Source: CAZAKO01 sp964546145 | GTDB taxonomy: Bacteria > Fidelibacterota > UBA2242 | Assembly: GCA_964546145.1 (NCBI GenBank) | Contig: CAZJIU010000006.1 | Span: 1-56,559 of the forward strand | DNA: 56,559 nucleotides | Reading direction: 5' to 3' | Position numbers and translations under genes: made by a program | The notes under the pieces: generated by a model | What the model was told of the DNA's origin: nothing | The model's input: the letters and a program-made list of their open reading frames with translations, nothing else | Databases searched by the model: none | Part shown: positions 1 to 8,174 of the stretch, piece by piece | How positions within the stretch are numbered: position 1 is the first letter of the stretch | How the letters are laid out: each line of letters starts with the position of its first letter

Positions 1-14
1 TTTTTATTTTTCCT

Positions 15-43
15 TTGCATTTTGTTTTGGCTTAATTTATATT
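15..43 (+). promoter_or_regulatory. Predicted sigma70-type promoter of lexA
   Basis: A TTGCAT hexamer (15-20) and a TATATT hexamer (38-43) are separated by 17 bases, close to the housekeeping consensus. Transcription would start around base 50, inside the first lexA operator copy, so repressor binding would block initiation. This is a prediction from sequence only. Confidence 0.55.
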
Positions 44-66
44 ACTTACGAGTAACTTACGAGTAA
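42..66. promoter_or_regulatory. Double LexA-type operator
   Basis: An 11-base unit ACTTACGAGTA is repeated head to tail at 44-54 and 55-65. Each copy contains the palindrome TTACGAGTAA (46-55 and 57-66). The pair sits just downstream of the -10 hexamer and ends at the first possible ATG of lexA, where LexA autoregulation is expected. No further copy of this decamer was noticed in the window. Confidence 0.6.
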
Positions 67-80
67 TGGAGAAATTAATA

Positions 81-683
81 ATGAACAAACAACTTTCACC
101 CAAAAAACTGCGGTTTCTGGAATTTATTCGCAAATTTACCGCTGACCATGATCGAGCCCCAACTTTTCACGAGATCATGAGGGGATTGAAAATCGGATCG
201 CTGGGTACGGTGAACTGGTATGTCAAGGAGTTGAAAAATCTGGGCGTTTTGGAACGCGGGAAAACCAATGCCAAACGGGCGTTAACCCTTACAGACCAGG
301 TTTTTGGCAATGAATTGCCGCTGCTGGGACTGATTGCTGCCGGTTATCCACTGGAAGCGGTTGAAAACCGGGAAAACATTGCAGTACCGCCAGCTTATGT
401 TCATCCTGATAATTATGTTTTGAAGGTCAAAGGTAATTCGATGATTGGTGATCATATCGAGGATGGTGATTATGTAATTGTCCGCTGGAAATCCGAGGCG
501 TTCCCGGGACAGACAGTGGTCGCCTTTATCAATAGCGAAGCGACATTGAAACGTTACTATCCCAAAGCCGAGAGGGTAGAGCTGCATCCCCGCAATCCGG
601 AGTATGAAATAATTCATGTTTCACCGGCTGATGAATTCCGGATTGGTGGGGTAGTACTGGCAATTTTGAGACTGTATGAATAG
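81..683 (+). CDS. lexA: LexA-type SOS repressor (self-cleaving)
   Basis: Transcriptional repressor of the SOS regulon that cleaves itself when RecA is activated by DNA damage. The protein has 200 residues (E. coli LexA has 202). A winged helix-turn-helix covers about residues 5-70. The S24 peptidase half shows the Ala87-Gly88 cleavage bond (LGLIAAGYP), nucleophile Ser120 (KGNSMIGDHIEDGD) and general base Lys157 (EATLKRYY). The ATG at 81 is preferred because GGAG at 68-71 is well spaced; the in-frame ATG at 66 lies inside the operator. It heads the cassette of translesion-synthesis genes, as expected for their repressor. Confidence 0.93.
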   Translation: MNKQLSPKKLRFLEFIRKFTADHDRAPTFHEIMRGLKIGSLGTVNWYVKELKNLGVLERGKTNAKRALTLTDQVFGNELPLLGLIAAGYPLEAVENRENIAVPPAYVHPDNYVLKVKGNSMIGDHIEDGDYVIVRWKSEAFPGQTVVAFINSEATLKRYYPKAERVELHPRNPEYEIIHVSPADEFRIGGVVLAILRLYE

Positions 684-690
684 GGATTAT

Positions 691-775
691 GACACGGATT
701 TACACGGAGATGTTCACTGAGGACCATAGAGATTCCTTATGTTTTTAATGCTACTATGTGCACCTCCGTGTAGTT
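691..775. repeat. Palindromic CACGGAG/CTCCGTG repeat, copy A
   Basis: First of four related elements in this cassette. The left arm has ACACGG and ACACGGAG (around 692-709); the right arm has CACCTCCGTGTAG (761-773). The arms are complementary with mismatches around a centre containing TTTTTAAT. It fills the lexA to GxxExxY junction, ending just before the next gene's ribosome binding site. Confidence 0.75.
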
Positions 776-789
776 AAAAAGGAGTTTTT

Positions 790-1161
790 ATGAAGCTTGC
801 TGATTTGACTGGTAAGATTATCAAAGCAGCGCTTGAGGTTCATAATCACTTAGGCCCGGGGTTGCTGGAATCGGCTTATGAGGAATGCTTAGTTTATGAA
901 TTAGAAAAGATGGGTTTAATGGTCGAGCGTCAGAAATCGGTGCCATTGATCTATAAAGAAATCCGATTGGAATGCGGCTATCGGATTGATGTCTTGGTTG
1001 AAGATAAAGTAATTGTTGAATTGAAATCGGTAGATGAGATGCTACCAGTTCACGAAGCACAGATACTGACTTACTTGAAATTAGCCAAAAAGGAGGTTGG
1101 CTTGTTAATCAATTTCAATGTTAAACAGCTGAAAGATGGTATTAGACGTTTTGTGTTTTGA
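790..1161 (+). CDS. GxxExxY family protein, PD-(D/E)xK nuclease-like
   Basis: Small protein of 123 residues with the family signature GLLESAYEECL (residues 25-35). A later D...ELK pattern (RIDVLVEDKVIVELKSVDEM) resembles the PD-(D/E)xK nuclease fold. The role of the family is not established; members are often multicopy in environmental bacterial genomes. A good AAGGAG site precedes the ATG. The gene sits between lexA and the imuB-like gene and is flanked on both sides by copies of the CACGGAG palindrome, so it may have arrived with the repeats rather than belong to the SOS pathway. Nuclease activity is inference. Confidence 0.8.
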   Translation: MKLADLTGKIIKAALEVHNHLGPGLLESAYEECLVYELEKMGLMVERQKSVPLIYKEIRLECGYRIDVLVEDKVIVELKSVDEMLPVHEAQILTYLKLAKKEVGLLINFNVKQLKDGIRRFVF

Positions 1162-1255
1162 GACGGAGTTGTCCGGAGGATTCCCGGAGAGCCACAGAGG
1201 TTTTTAATAATACTCCGTGTGCCTCTGTGTCTTTTCAGTGAGTCTCCGTGTAGCT
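1160..1255. repeat. Palindromic CACGGAG/CTCCGTG repeat, copy B
   Basis: Contains a perfect inner inverted repeat CACAGAGG (1193-1200) with CCTCTGTG (1222-1229) around TTTTTAATAA, and outer arms AGACGGAG with GTCTCCGTGTAG. It begins at the stop of the GxxExxY gene and ends a few bases before the ATG of the polymerase gene. Confidence 0.75.
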
Positions 1256-1261
1256 GAAACA

Positions 1262-2512
1262 ATGTCCAGTGGGATTTATCATATCAGATTGGATGATTTT
1301 GAGCTGCAGGCAGAGCGTGTCCTGGACAGCAGTCTGCGGACGCGTCCGATTGCGATTATTTCCTCACATCACCAAGGTGGGAGTATTGTTGCATTGTCAT
1401 CTGAGGCAAAGGAAGAAGGGCTTTACCGAGGACTGAAAGTTTCGATTGCCCGGCGGATGTCCCATGGCGTAACTCTGCTGCCCTACAATTCGACTCTGTA
1501 TGCCAAACTGCATCGCTATCTGTATCAGATGATTTCTCACTATTCGCCAATTGCCGAACCGGCCGCCTTTGGCCAATACTATCTGGATATGGGTGGCATG
1601 CAGAATATTTACCAAGACGACATTCAGACCGGTTACCTGATTGCGAAGGATATCCGCGGTCGAATGAGTATGAGCAGTCAGATCGGGATCAGTGCCAATA
1701 AATTGGTAAGCAGTATTTCTACTGCGGTGGTGCCGGAAATGATTCACCGCGTGGAACAGGGCAGCGAACCCTGCTTTTTAGCACCGTTGTATTCGGAGAT
1801 TTTACCCGTTGCTCAGGAAAAAAGTGTCAGCCGCATGCTCAAATTTCTGTTTCTTTACCGGGTGCAAAATGTTCAGGCGATTGTCAATTGGCCGGAAGCT
1901 GGACGAACACTGTTTGGACTATATTACCGTAAACTTGCTATGGAAGCCAATGGCCGGGATAATTCCGCAGTGCAGCCGCCGCAGCTGCAGGATCACATTA
2001 TCGAGCAGACTGTGTTGGCAGAAGATACTAATGACGAGGATATTTTGATTGCCACTGTACGTAATCTGGCAGAGCAGGTGGCATATGAGCTGCGCCGTCG
2101 GTGCCGGATTGCAAAGTCTCTGCGACTGGAAATTCACTACACCGACGGATTCAAAAACTCACGCCAAGGGGCTGTAATCTATAATGACGACAAAATGGTA
2201 ATTACTGAAGTAGTAGCGCTGTTTATGTATGCCAATTATCGGCGCAATCGAGTACGTTCGATTTTACTGGACGCTACTCGTCTCGAACCCGTTAAGCAGC
2301 AGTTGGAACTGTTCCAAGATAATCGCCCGGACGTGCTATCGCAGACCCTGGATCGTATCCGGGATAAACACGGCTTTGGGAGTATCGGCTCAGCTGCAGG
2401 TTTATTGATACCTAAGATTAAGGGGAATTTGACACGGAGTCACCCGGTGGCATCACGGAGAACCACGGAGATTTTTAATGTTGTTAGTGATGCTCTGTGT
2501 GCCTCCGTGTAA
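1262..2512 (+). CDS. ImuB-like catalytically inactive Y-family DNA polymerase
   Basis: Y-family (DinB/UmuC superfamily) protein of 416 residues. Where active enzymes carry the metal-binding Asp of the VDFD motif this protein has Arg9 (HIRLDDFELQAE), and where they carry Asp-Glu of SIDEAYLD it has Gly104-Gln105 (AAFGQYYLDMGG). Loss of these acids is the hallmark of ImuB, which acts as a clamp-binding adaptor for DnaE2 rather than as a polymerase. Palm, thumb and little-finger segments remain recognisable. The ATG at 1262 is chosen because an upstream in-frame ATG at 1217 lies inside repeat B. The last 26 codons and stop lie in repeat C. No ImuA-like gene is seen in the window. Confidence 0.85.
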   Translation: MSSGIYHIRLDDFELQAERVLDSSLRTRPIAIISSHHQGGSIVALSSEAKEEGLYRGLKVSIARRMSHGVTLLPYNSTLYAKLHRYLYQMISHYSPIAEPAAFGQYYLDMGGMQNIYQDDIQTGYLIAKDIRGRMSMSSQIGISANKLVSSISTAVVPEMIHRVEQGSEPCFLAPLYSEILPVAQEKSVSRMLKFLFLYRVQNVQAIVNWPEAGRTLFGLYYRKLAMEANGRDNSAVQPPQLQDHIIEQTVLAEDTNDEDILIATVRNLAEQVAYELRRRCRIAKSLRLEIHYTDGFKNSRQGAVIYNDDKMVITEVVALFMYANYRRNRVRSILLDATRLEPVKQQLELFQDNRPDVLSQTLDRIRDKHGFGSIGSAAGLLIPKIKGNLTRSHPVASRRTTEIFNVVSDALCASV

Positions 2513-2514
2513 CT
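2431..2514. repeat. Palindromic CACGGAG/CTCCGTG repeat, copy C (overlaps gene end)
   Basis: Perfect outer arms ACACGGAG (2432-2439) and CTCCGTGT (2503-2510), with internal CACGGAG copies and the TTTTTAAT centre shared with A and B. Unlike the others it is translated: it encodes the C-terminal tail of the imuB-like protein, and its terminal GTGTAACT provides the TAA stop. The dnaE2 start codon follows after about 8 bases. Confidence 0.8.
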
Positions 2515-2522
2515 AAAAAAAT

Positions 2523-5500
2523 ATGTTAGTTCATCTAAACACTCATTCGACCTTTTCCAAGATGCGCGGCACCGCCACTCTACAGGAGTTGTTGGCCCGG
2601 GCTAAGGCATACGGTCAGCAATATCTTGCTTTGACCGAAGTTAACGGTCTCTGGGGCTTCATCCGTTTTGTACAATTCGCCAGAGAGGCTGATATTAAGC
2701 CCATAGCGGGCACAAATATCCTTACTGGGGGTGATGATGATATTATTTTACTGGCGGAAAGTCAGTACGGCTACGAGAACCTGTGTCGCATTATTTCCGC
2801 TGTTCATGATGGTAATGATTCTGGGGTGACTGAGCTGCTTAAACGCTGGAAGAGGGGTCTGTTTGTACTGGCGCACCAAGAAACGTTATTAGCGAAACTA
2901 TCGCAGTTGATGCCCAAAACTCACCTCTTTGTCGAGTTGCGTCCCGGGATAACGGAACGGCACGCCTGGCGCTTGTCCCGGTTGTTTAATCTGGAAATCG
3001 TGGCTACCGGCGATGTCTACTTCCTGAATCCTAACGATCAGAAAACCCATCGTGTATTGCGAGCTATTGATGAAAATAAGACCCTATCCCAGTTAACGCC
3101 AGGTGATTTCAAAGACGAACGTCATTTCTTCCGTTCTGAGAAGGAGATGATCAAACTTTTTCCCAACAGTCTGGCAGCGATCAATAATTCCCAATACCTG
3201 GCGGAGCGCTGCAAAACCGATTGGAATTATACCAATACAATTTTTCCCGGGCTATCATTAAAGGAAACTCACAAAGCGAATTGCCAGCTGCGCAAATTGG
3301 TCTACGAAGGCGCTAAATTGCGTTATGGTGAGATTAGTGAACCAATCAAAGAACGGATTGAGTATGAGTTGATGTTGATAGTCCAGAAGGGTTATGCTCC
3401 CTATTTTCTGGTGGTTTGGGATGTTGTTAAACAGACCAAGGCTACTATCGGGCGGGGTTCCGGAGCTGCTTCGATAGTTAGCTATTGTCTGTTTATTACC
3501 CAGATTGATCCCATTAAGTATAATCTGGTATTTGAGCGGTTTATTCACCCTGAGCGGGTAGATATGCCCGATATTGATGTGGATTTTCCCTGGGATGAGC
3601 GTGACGCCATTCTGGAATATATTTTCAAAAAGTACGGCAACGAGCGTACTGCTATGGTTTCCAGTCAGGTTTTTATGCAGCCGCGATCTTCGGTTCGGGA
3701 GGTCGGCAAGGTATATGGACTTTCCAACGAGGAAATTAAAGCGGTAACCAAACGGATCGGCTATTTTGCGCGTAAGACGCAACTATTGGAGTGGATCAAG
3801 ACCGATTCGCGTTTCAAAAATCTCGATCTCGACGATACCCTGCTGGAAATTATTCAGCAGAGTGAGAAAATTGCCGGTGCGTTTCGGGTATCTTCGGTAC
3901 ATCCTGGCGGGGTTGTAATTGTGCCTGACGAGATTCGTAAGTATGTACCGGTTTTGATGGCTCCCAAGGGAGTTCAGATTGTGGAGTGGGAAAAGGATCA
4001 GGTTGAAGATTCGGGATTGCTGAAAATTGATATTCTGGGCAACCGTTCGCTGGCAGTAGTGCGGGATACGCTCAGACAGATTGGCCTTTATCGGAATGAA
4101 TATATGGATTATCATCAAATTCAACCGATTGGTGATCCAAAAACCGAGGCTCTGATGAAGGCTGGCCGAACTATAGGGGTGTTTTATATTGAGAGCCCGG
4201 CAACCCGGCAATTGCTGCAAAAGGCAGGAAGGGTGGACTTTGAGCATGTCGTAATCTATTCGTCAATCATTCGTCCGGCAGCCAACCGCTATATCAACAT
4301 TATGCTCGAACGAATTCACGGCAAGCCCTGGAAACTGCTGCATCCCGATCTGAAATGCTTGGCAGAAAGCTATGGAATTATGGTATATGAGGAGCAGGTT
4401 TCAATGGTAGCGCGGGAGATTGCTAGATTCGGCTATGCGGAGTCCGACTATGTGCGCAAGGTAATATCCCGGTCATCCCTGAAACACCTAGTGCCAATCT
4501 GGAAGAAGAAATTCGTGACTGGTGTAGTGAATCAGGGCTATTCCCAGCAGCTGGCGGAAACACTCTGGTCAATGATTGAATCTTTTTCCGGTTATTCTTT
4601 CTGCAAACCCCATTCGGCGTCTTATGCCATGCTTTCCTTTACCTGTGCTTATCTGAAAGCTCATTTTCCGGCGGAATTCCTGGCAGCGGTGATTTCCAAT
4701 CAGGGCGGTTATTATTCCAGTTATGCCTACCTGAGTGAAGCGCGAAGATTCGGCATCGAGATTCTGCCGCCGAATGTGAATACCAGCTGGAAAGATTATC
4801 GGGGGCACAAAGACCGAATCCGGATGGGTTTTATGGCAATTAACAATCTGCAGAGTAAAGCTGTGGATGCGCTGCTGGCGGAACGCAAGGCTGATAATTT
4901 TCGGTCGCTATCCGATTTTATGTCACGGGTGGATATTGATCTGGCAGATGCGATGGCACTGACTAATGCCGGCTGTTTTGCCGAGTTGGAACCGCAAATG
5001 AATCACAAGGAGATTGCCTTTAAGGTTGCTAGTTATTATCTACGGGATGGAGCAGATGAACCATCTCCGATACCATATTCGCGTGAGCCATTGACTCAGT
5101 CAGAAAAAATTACTCTCGAGACTGAGTCTTTCGGTTTTCCGATTTCCGAACATCCTTTGAAGCGTTACTTGCCGCTACTGGGTGACCGTGTTCGCAAGGC
5201 AGAAGATATTCCGCGGCATGTTGGCCAGACGATTAACCTGGTAGGAGTATACCTTACTCGCAAAGTGGCGATTACCAGGCAGGAGGAGCCCATGGAATTT
5301 GTGACCTTTGAGGATGAAACCGAGATATTTGAGTGCGTTATGTTTCCCGATGTTTATAAGGAATTCGGCGATTTGCTGAACTGGGAAAGCCTTTTTGTAA
5401 TTCGGGGCAAGGTGGAAGTAGCATTTGGTGTTTATACGATTACCATGGAAAAATTGGGCAGTCTGCGCCGGGTAGTTGAGAAGTTGACACCCAAAAAGGA

Positions 5501-5555
5501 AGGAATAGTCAGAAAGCCAATTATGACTGAAACACGCTATGCAACCGAATGGTGA
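2523..5555 (+). CDS. dnaE2: Error-prone DNA polymerase III alpha subunit, DnaE2 type
   Basis: C-family replicative-type polymerase of 1010 residues, shorter than DnaE1 (about 1160) and in the DnaE2 range. The N-terminal PHP domain (1-200) has lost metal ligands: HLNTHSTFS replaces HLHTHS, and LTEVNG replaces the usual TDHG, so PHP proofreading is unlikely. The palm shows the catalytic PDIDVDF motif (about 349-355) and a third Asp in LLKIDILG (about 502). The fingers region (SGYSFCKPHSASYAM), a helix-hairpin-helix part and an OB fold (about 890-960) follow. It would be the polymerase of a LexA-controlled mutagenesis cassette with the preceding ImuB-like protein. A strong ribosome binding site is not visible. 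Confidence 0.9.
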   Translation: MLVHLNTHSTFSKMRGTATLQELLARAKAYGQQYLALTEVNGLWGFIRFVQFAREADIKPIAGTNILTGGDDDIILLAESQYGYENLCRIISAVHDGNDSGVTELLKRWKRGLFVLAHQETLLAKLSQLMPKTHLFVELRPGITERHAWRLSRLFNLEIVATGDVYFLNPNDQKTHRVLRAIDENKTLSQLTPGDFKDERHFFRSEKEMIKLFPNSLAAINNSQYLAERCKTDWNYTNTIFPGLSLKETHKANCQLRKLVYEGAKLRYGEISEPIKERIEYELMLIVQKGYAPYFLVVWDVVKQTKATIGRGSGAASIVSYCLFITQIDPIKYNLVFERFIHPERVDMPDIDVDFPWDERDAILEYIFKKYGNERTAMVSSQVFMQPRSSVREVGKVYGLSNEEIKAVTKRIGYFARKTQLLEWIKTDSRFKNLDLDDTLLEIIQQSEKIAGAFRVSSVHPGGVVIVPDEIRKYVPVLMAPKGVQIVEWEKDQVEDSGLLKIDILGNRSLAVVRDTLRQIGLYRNEYMDYHQIQPIGDPKTEALMKAGRTIGVFYIESPATRQLLQKAGRVDFEHVVIYSSIIRPAANRYINIMLERIHGKPWKLLHPDLKCLAESYGIMVYEEQVSMVAREIARFGYAESDYVRKVISRSSLKHLVPIWKKKFVTGVVNQGYSQQLAETLWSMIESFSGYSFCKPHSASYAMLSFTCAYLKAHFPAEFLAAVISNQGGYYSSYAYLSEARRFGIEILPPNVNTSWKDYRGHKDRIRMGFMAINNLQSKAVDALLAERKADNFRSLSDFMSRVDIDLADAMALTNAGCFAELEPQMNHKEIAFKVASYYLRDGADEPSPIPYSREPLTQSEKITLETESFGFPISEHPLKRYLPLLGDRVRKAEDIPRHVGQTINLVGVYLTRKVAITRQEEPMEFVTFEDETEIFECVMFPDVYKEFGDLLNWESLFVIRGKVEVAFGVYTITMEKLGSLRRVVEKLTPKKEGIVRKPIMTETRYATEW

Positions 5556-5566
5556 GGAGAGGATTG

Positions 5567-5672
5567 AACACGGAGGTGCACAGAGGTGACACGGAGTAAC
5601 ACTGAGGTTATTATAATTAATATTGAAATATTCTTTGTGTATCACCATGTTTTCTCTGTGTAACTCTGTGTC
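5567..5672. repeat. Palindromic CACGGAG/CTCTGTG repeat, copy D
   Basis: Left part has AACACGGAGG, CACAGAGG and GACACGGAG; right part has TTCTTTGTGTATCACC, TCTCTGTGTAA and CTCTGTGTCA. It fills the dnaE2 to SRAP gap and is more diverged than copies A-C, pairing partly through G:T. Confidence 0.7.
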
Positions 5673-5691
5673 ATTTATTTTAAATTAAATC

Positions 5692-6384
5692 ATGTGTGGG
5701 CGCAAAACATTAACTAAGGGTAAAATGGAAATCATTGAGGAACTCTCCATTCAACTCTGGGATGATTCTTGCCAGCATCAGCCCAATTACAATGTTGCTC
5801 CGACCCAGATTATGCCCATCCTGGTACATGAAGGTCAGCGAGTTGTGAAGCCAATGCAGTGGGGTTTAATTCCGAACTGGGTGAAAGATCCGCAAAATGT
5901 TTCTATGTTTATCAATGCCCGTTCCGAGACGATTACCGAGAAACGCTCCTTTTCGAATTTGATTGATGCAAATCGCTGTGTGGTGATTGCCGATGGGTAT
6001 TATGAGTGGCGAAAAGTCAATTCAAAGAAGCAACCTTACTATATTTCCATGCCGGATAGGAGTATTTTACCAATGGCTGGGCTTTGGAGTCAATGGACTG
6101 ACAATCAAGGGATTACGAAATTCACTTATACCGTAATCACAACAGCGACAAGCGAGCAGCTGGAGTTTATTCATCCCCGTATGCCGGCTTTATTGAAAAA
6201 AGAGAATTTGGACATCTGGCTAAATTGTGATGACAATAAACCGATAGCTGCCCTCCAATTGCTCAAGCCTTTTAAGCAAGTTTTGGAAGCCTATCCGATT
6301 TCTGGATTTGTTAATGATGTGCATAATAATTCGCCACACTGTATTGAAAAGGTAACTGAAGTACCTGGCTCACTTTTTATTTAA
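5692..6384 (+). CDS. SOS response-associated peptidase, HMCES/YedK (SRAP) family
   Basis: SRAP proteins form a thiazolidine DNA-protein crosslink with abasic sites in single-stranded DNA, protecting them. The protein has 230 residues. Cys2, exposed after Met removal, is the crosslinking residue (MCGRKT). Other conserved parts are NYNVAPTQ (32-39), MQWGLIP (55-61), NARSET (75-80), Glu105 (DGYYEW) and His161 (IHPRMP). Its place at the end of the lexA/imuB/dnaE2 cassette agrees with the known association of the family with SOS genes. Confidence 0.93.
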   Translation: MCGRKTLTKGKMEIIEELSIQLWDDSCQHQPNYNVAPTQIMPILVHEGQRVVKPMQWGLIPNWVKDPQNVSMFINARSETITEKRSFSNLIDANRCVVIADGYYEWRKVNSKKQPYYISMPDRSILPMAGLWSQWTDNQGITKFTYTVITTATSEQLEFIHPRMPALLKKENLDIWLNCDDNKPIAALQLLKPFKQVLEAYPISGFVNDVHNNSPHCIEKVTEVPGSLFI

Positions 6385-6399
6385 TTACATTAAAAATTG

Positions 6400-6428
6400 C
6401 TGACCTTTTGCTAAAGTTTTATTATACT
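6400..6428 (+). promoter_or_regulatory. Possible promoter ahead of the nucleotide-sugar dehydrogenase gene
   Basis: CTGACC (6400-6405) and TATACT (6423-6428) are 17 bases apart. The -10 is good and the -35 weak. It lies about 85 bases before the ATG, just upstream of the 21-base element shared with the hypF leader. Confidence 0.35.
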
Positions 6429-6440
6429 TGGGCGATGAAA

Positions 6441-6461
6441 AATAATAATCTGTTTTTTAGT
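6441..6461 (+). repeat. Leader element shared with the hypF leader (copy 1)
   Basis: AATAATAATCTGTTTTTTAGT here matches AATAATATTCTGTTTTTTAGT-type sequence at 8240-8260 at about 19 of 21 bases. Both copies end exactly 53 bases before the start codon of their downstream gene. Function unknown. Confidence 0.45.
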
Positions 6462-6513
6462 CAAATGCTGCAAAAAAGAGTGTCGTGCTAATTTCTTTAA
6501 AAAGGGAGTAAAT

Positions 6514-8148
6514 ATGCCAGAAATGTTTTCAGTGAGTCCAAGCGGTGAGAAATTTCGAATTCCAGGTCAGGAAGAATACCAATCGGAATTTGAAATGTTG
6601 AAGAAATGCGTCCAAGCCGAACGCGAAAAAGGTCGTGAAATTGTCGTGGTAATGGGTGTTGGATTTGTCGGCGCGGTAATGGCGGCGATCGTTGCCGATA
6701 CCGTTGATGAAAACGGAAAGCCTTCCAAATTTGTAATCGGAATGCAGCGCCCCAGTGCACGGAGTTATTGGAAAATACCACTGCTAAATCGGGGAATTTC
6801 TCCGGTAAAGGCTGAGGATCCGGAAGTTGAGCCAATGATTCAACGGTGCGTAATCGAAAAGAAAACATTAATTGCAACCTATACTTATGATGTCCTGAAG
6901 CTCGCCGATGTTGTAATTGTGGATGTGCAGTGTGATTATTTAAAAGAAAACCTGGGTAATGTTAGAACCGGTCAAGTTGACATGGCGGCATTGGAAAAAT
7001 CAATTGGAATTATCGCCGAACACATCCCAGCCGAGGCATTGGCATTAATTGAAACTACTGTTGCGCCGGGAACCACTGAGCAGGTCGCATTCCCGATTAT
7101 GAAAGAGGCTTTCAAAAAGCGTGGAATCGAGACTGATCCATTATTAGCCCACAGCTATGAGCGGGTAATGCCCGGTAGAAATTATGTTGCCAGTATTCGT
7201 GATTTCTGGCGCGTCTGCAGCGGTGTAAACGAGAAAGCCAGAGTTAAAGTAGTAAAATTTTTGAATGAAGTGCTGAATACTAAGGATTTTCCACTCACGG
7301 TAATGGATCGTCCAATTGAGTCGGAAACAGCTAAGATTGTTGAGAATAGTTATCGGGCAACTATTTTGGCATTCCTGGATGAATGGAGCCTCTTTGCCGA
7401 ACGCAATGGTGTGGATTTAATCAAAGTGATTAAAGCGATCAAAATGAGACCGACTCACAATAATATGATTTTCCCCGGTCCCGGAATTGGTGGCTATTGT
7501 TTGCCGAAAGACGGTGGTCTGGGAATCTGGGCTTATAAGCACATTTTAGGATGGAACGACGATATTTTCAGAATTACACCAACTGCGATTGATGTCAATG
7601 ATACCCGCGGGTTGCATGCGGCGGAATTAACCCGTGATGCTTTACGTAATATGGGCGAACCGATAGCCGCCGCAGATGTGTTAATTCTTGGTGCCGCTTA
7701 TCGGGAAGATGTCGGCGATACACGCTATAGCGGCTCGGAAATTATTGTGCGTAAATTGGTAGAAATGGGAGCGGAAATTCGAGTTCACGATCCCTATGTT
7801 CAGCACTGGTGGGAGTTCGAGCAGCAAGATACATATCCCAGTCCGGGATACAGCAAAGCCCGTTTTTTCCGTAACCAGGAAAAATTAAAAAATCTGCGGA
7901 TTGAACAGAACCTTGATAAAGCTCTGAAAGATGTTAAAGCGGTCATTCTGGCTGTTCGCCATGAAGCTTATCTTAATCTCGATCCGGATGAGATCGTGGA
8001 AAAAATCGGGCAGTCGGCAGCAATCATTGATTGTTTCGGAATTCTAAGTGATGATAAAATTCAACGCTATTTTGAATTAGGCTGTGAAGTCAAGGGACTC
8101 GGACGAGGGCATATTCAGAGAATTAAGGAAAAGGTCAGAGAAGGATAA
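6514..8148 (+). CDS. Nucleotide-sugar dehydrogenase, UDP-glucose/GDP-mannose dehydrogenase family
   Basis: NAD-dependent enzyme that oxidises a nucleotide-sugar alcohol to the uronic acid in two steps, supplying surface polysaccharide synthesis. The protein has 544 residues, about 100 longer than usual, with a 40-residue N-terminal extension. The Rossmann motif GVGFVG (48-53) is present, and the catalytic Cys329 lies in GPGIGGYCLPKDGG. The C-terminal UDP-binding domain begins near VLILGAAYREDVGDTRYSGS. A strong AAAGGGAG site precedes the ATG. No glycosyltransferase neighbours occur, so the exact substrate (UDP-glucose, UDP-ManNAc or similar) cannot be told. Confidence 0.85.
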   Translation: MPEMFSVSPSGEKFRIPGQEEYQSEFEMLKKCVQAEREKGREIVVVMGVGFVGAVMAAIVADTVDENGKPSKFVIGMQRPSARSYWKIPLLNRGISPVKAEDPEVEPMIQRCVIEKKTLIATYTYDVLKLADVVIVDVQCDYLKENLGNVRTGQVDMAALEKSIGIIAEHIPAEALALIETTVAPGTTEQVAFPIMKEAFKKRGIETDPLLAHSYERVMPGRNYVASIRDFWRVCSGVNEKARVKVVKFLNEVLNTKDFPLTVMDRPIESETAKIVENSYRATILAFLDEWSLFAERNGVDLIKVIKAIKMRPTHNNMIFPGPGIGGYCLPKDGGLGIWAYKHILGWNDDIFRITPTAIDVNDTRGLHAAELTRDALRNMGEPIAAADVLILGAAYREDVGDTRYSGSEIIVRKLVEMGAEIRVHDPYVQHWWEFEQQDTYPSPGYSKARFFRNQEKLKNLRIEQNLDKALKDVKAVILAVRHEAYLNLDPDEIVEKIGQSAAIIDCFGILSDDKIQRYFELGCEVKGLGRGHIQRIKEKVREG

Positions 8149-8174
8149 GACATCGAGAATATACAATTTTATAG

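Noticed and set aside
1217..1261. Earlier in-frame start for the ImuB-like protein
   Set aside because: The extra residues (MCLCVFSVSLRV...) are encoded by the palindromic repeat B, and the family N-terminus starts at the ATG at 1262.
3258..4247. Two minus-strand frames of 174 and 154 codons inside dnaE2
   Set aside because: They are shadows of the polymerase gene, with no ribosome binding site and no recognisable domain.
691..5672. CRISPR array
   Set aside because: The repeats are palindromic, of unequal length and separated by whole genes; no cas gene or regular spacer is present.
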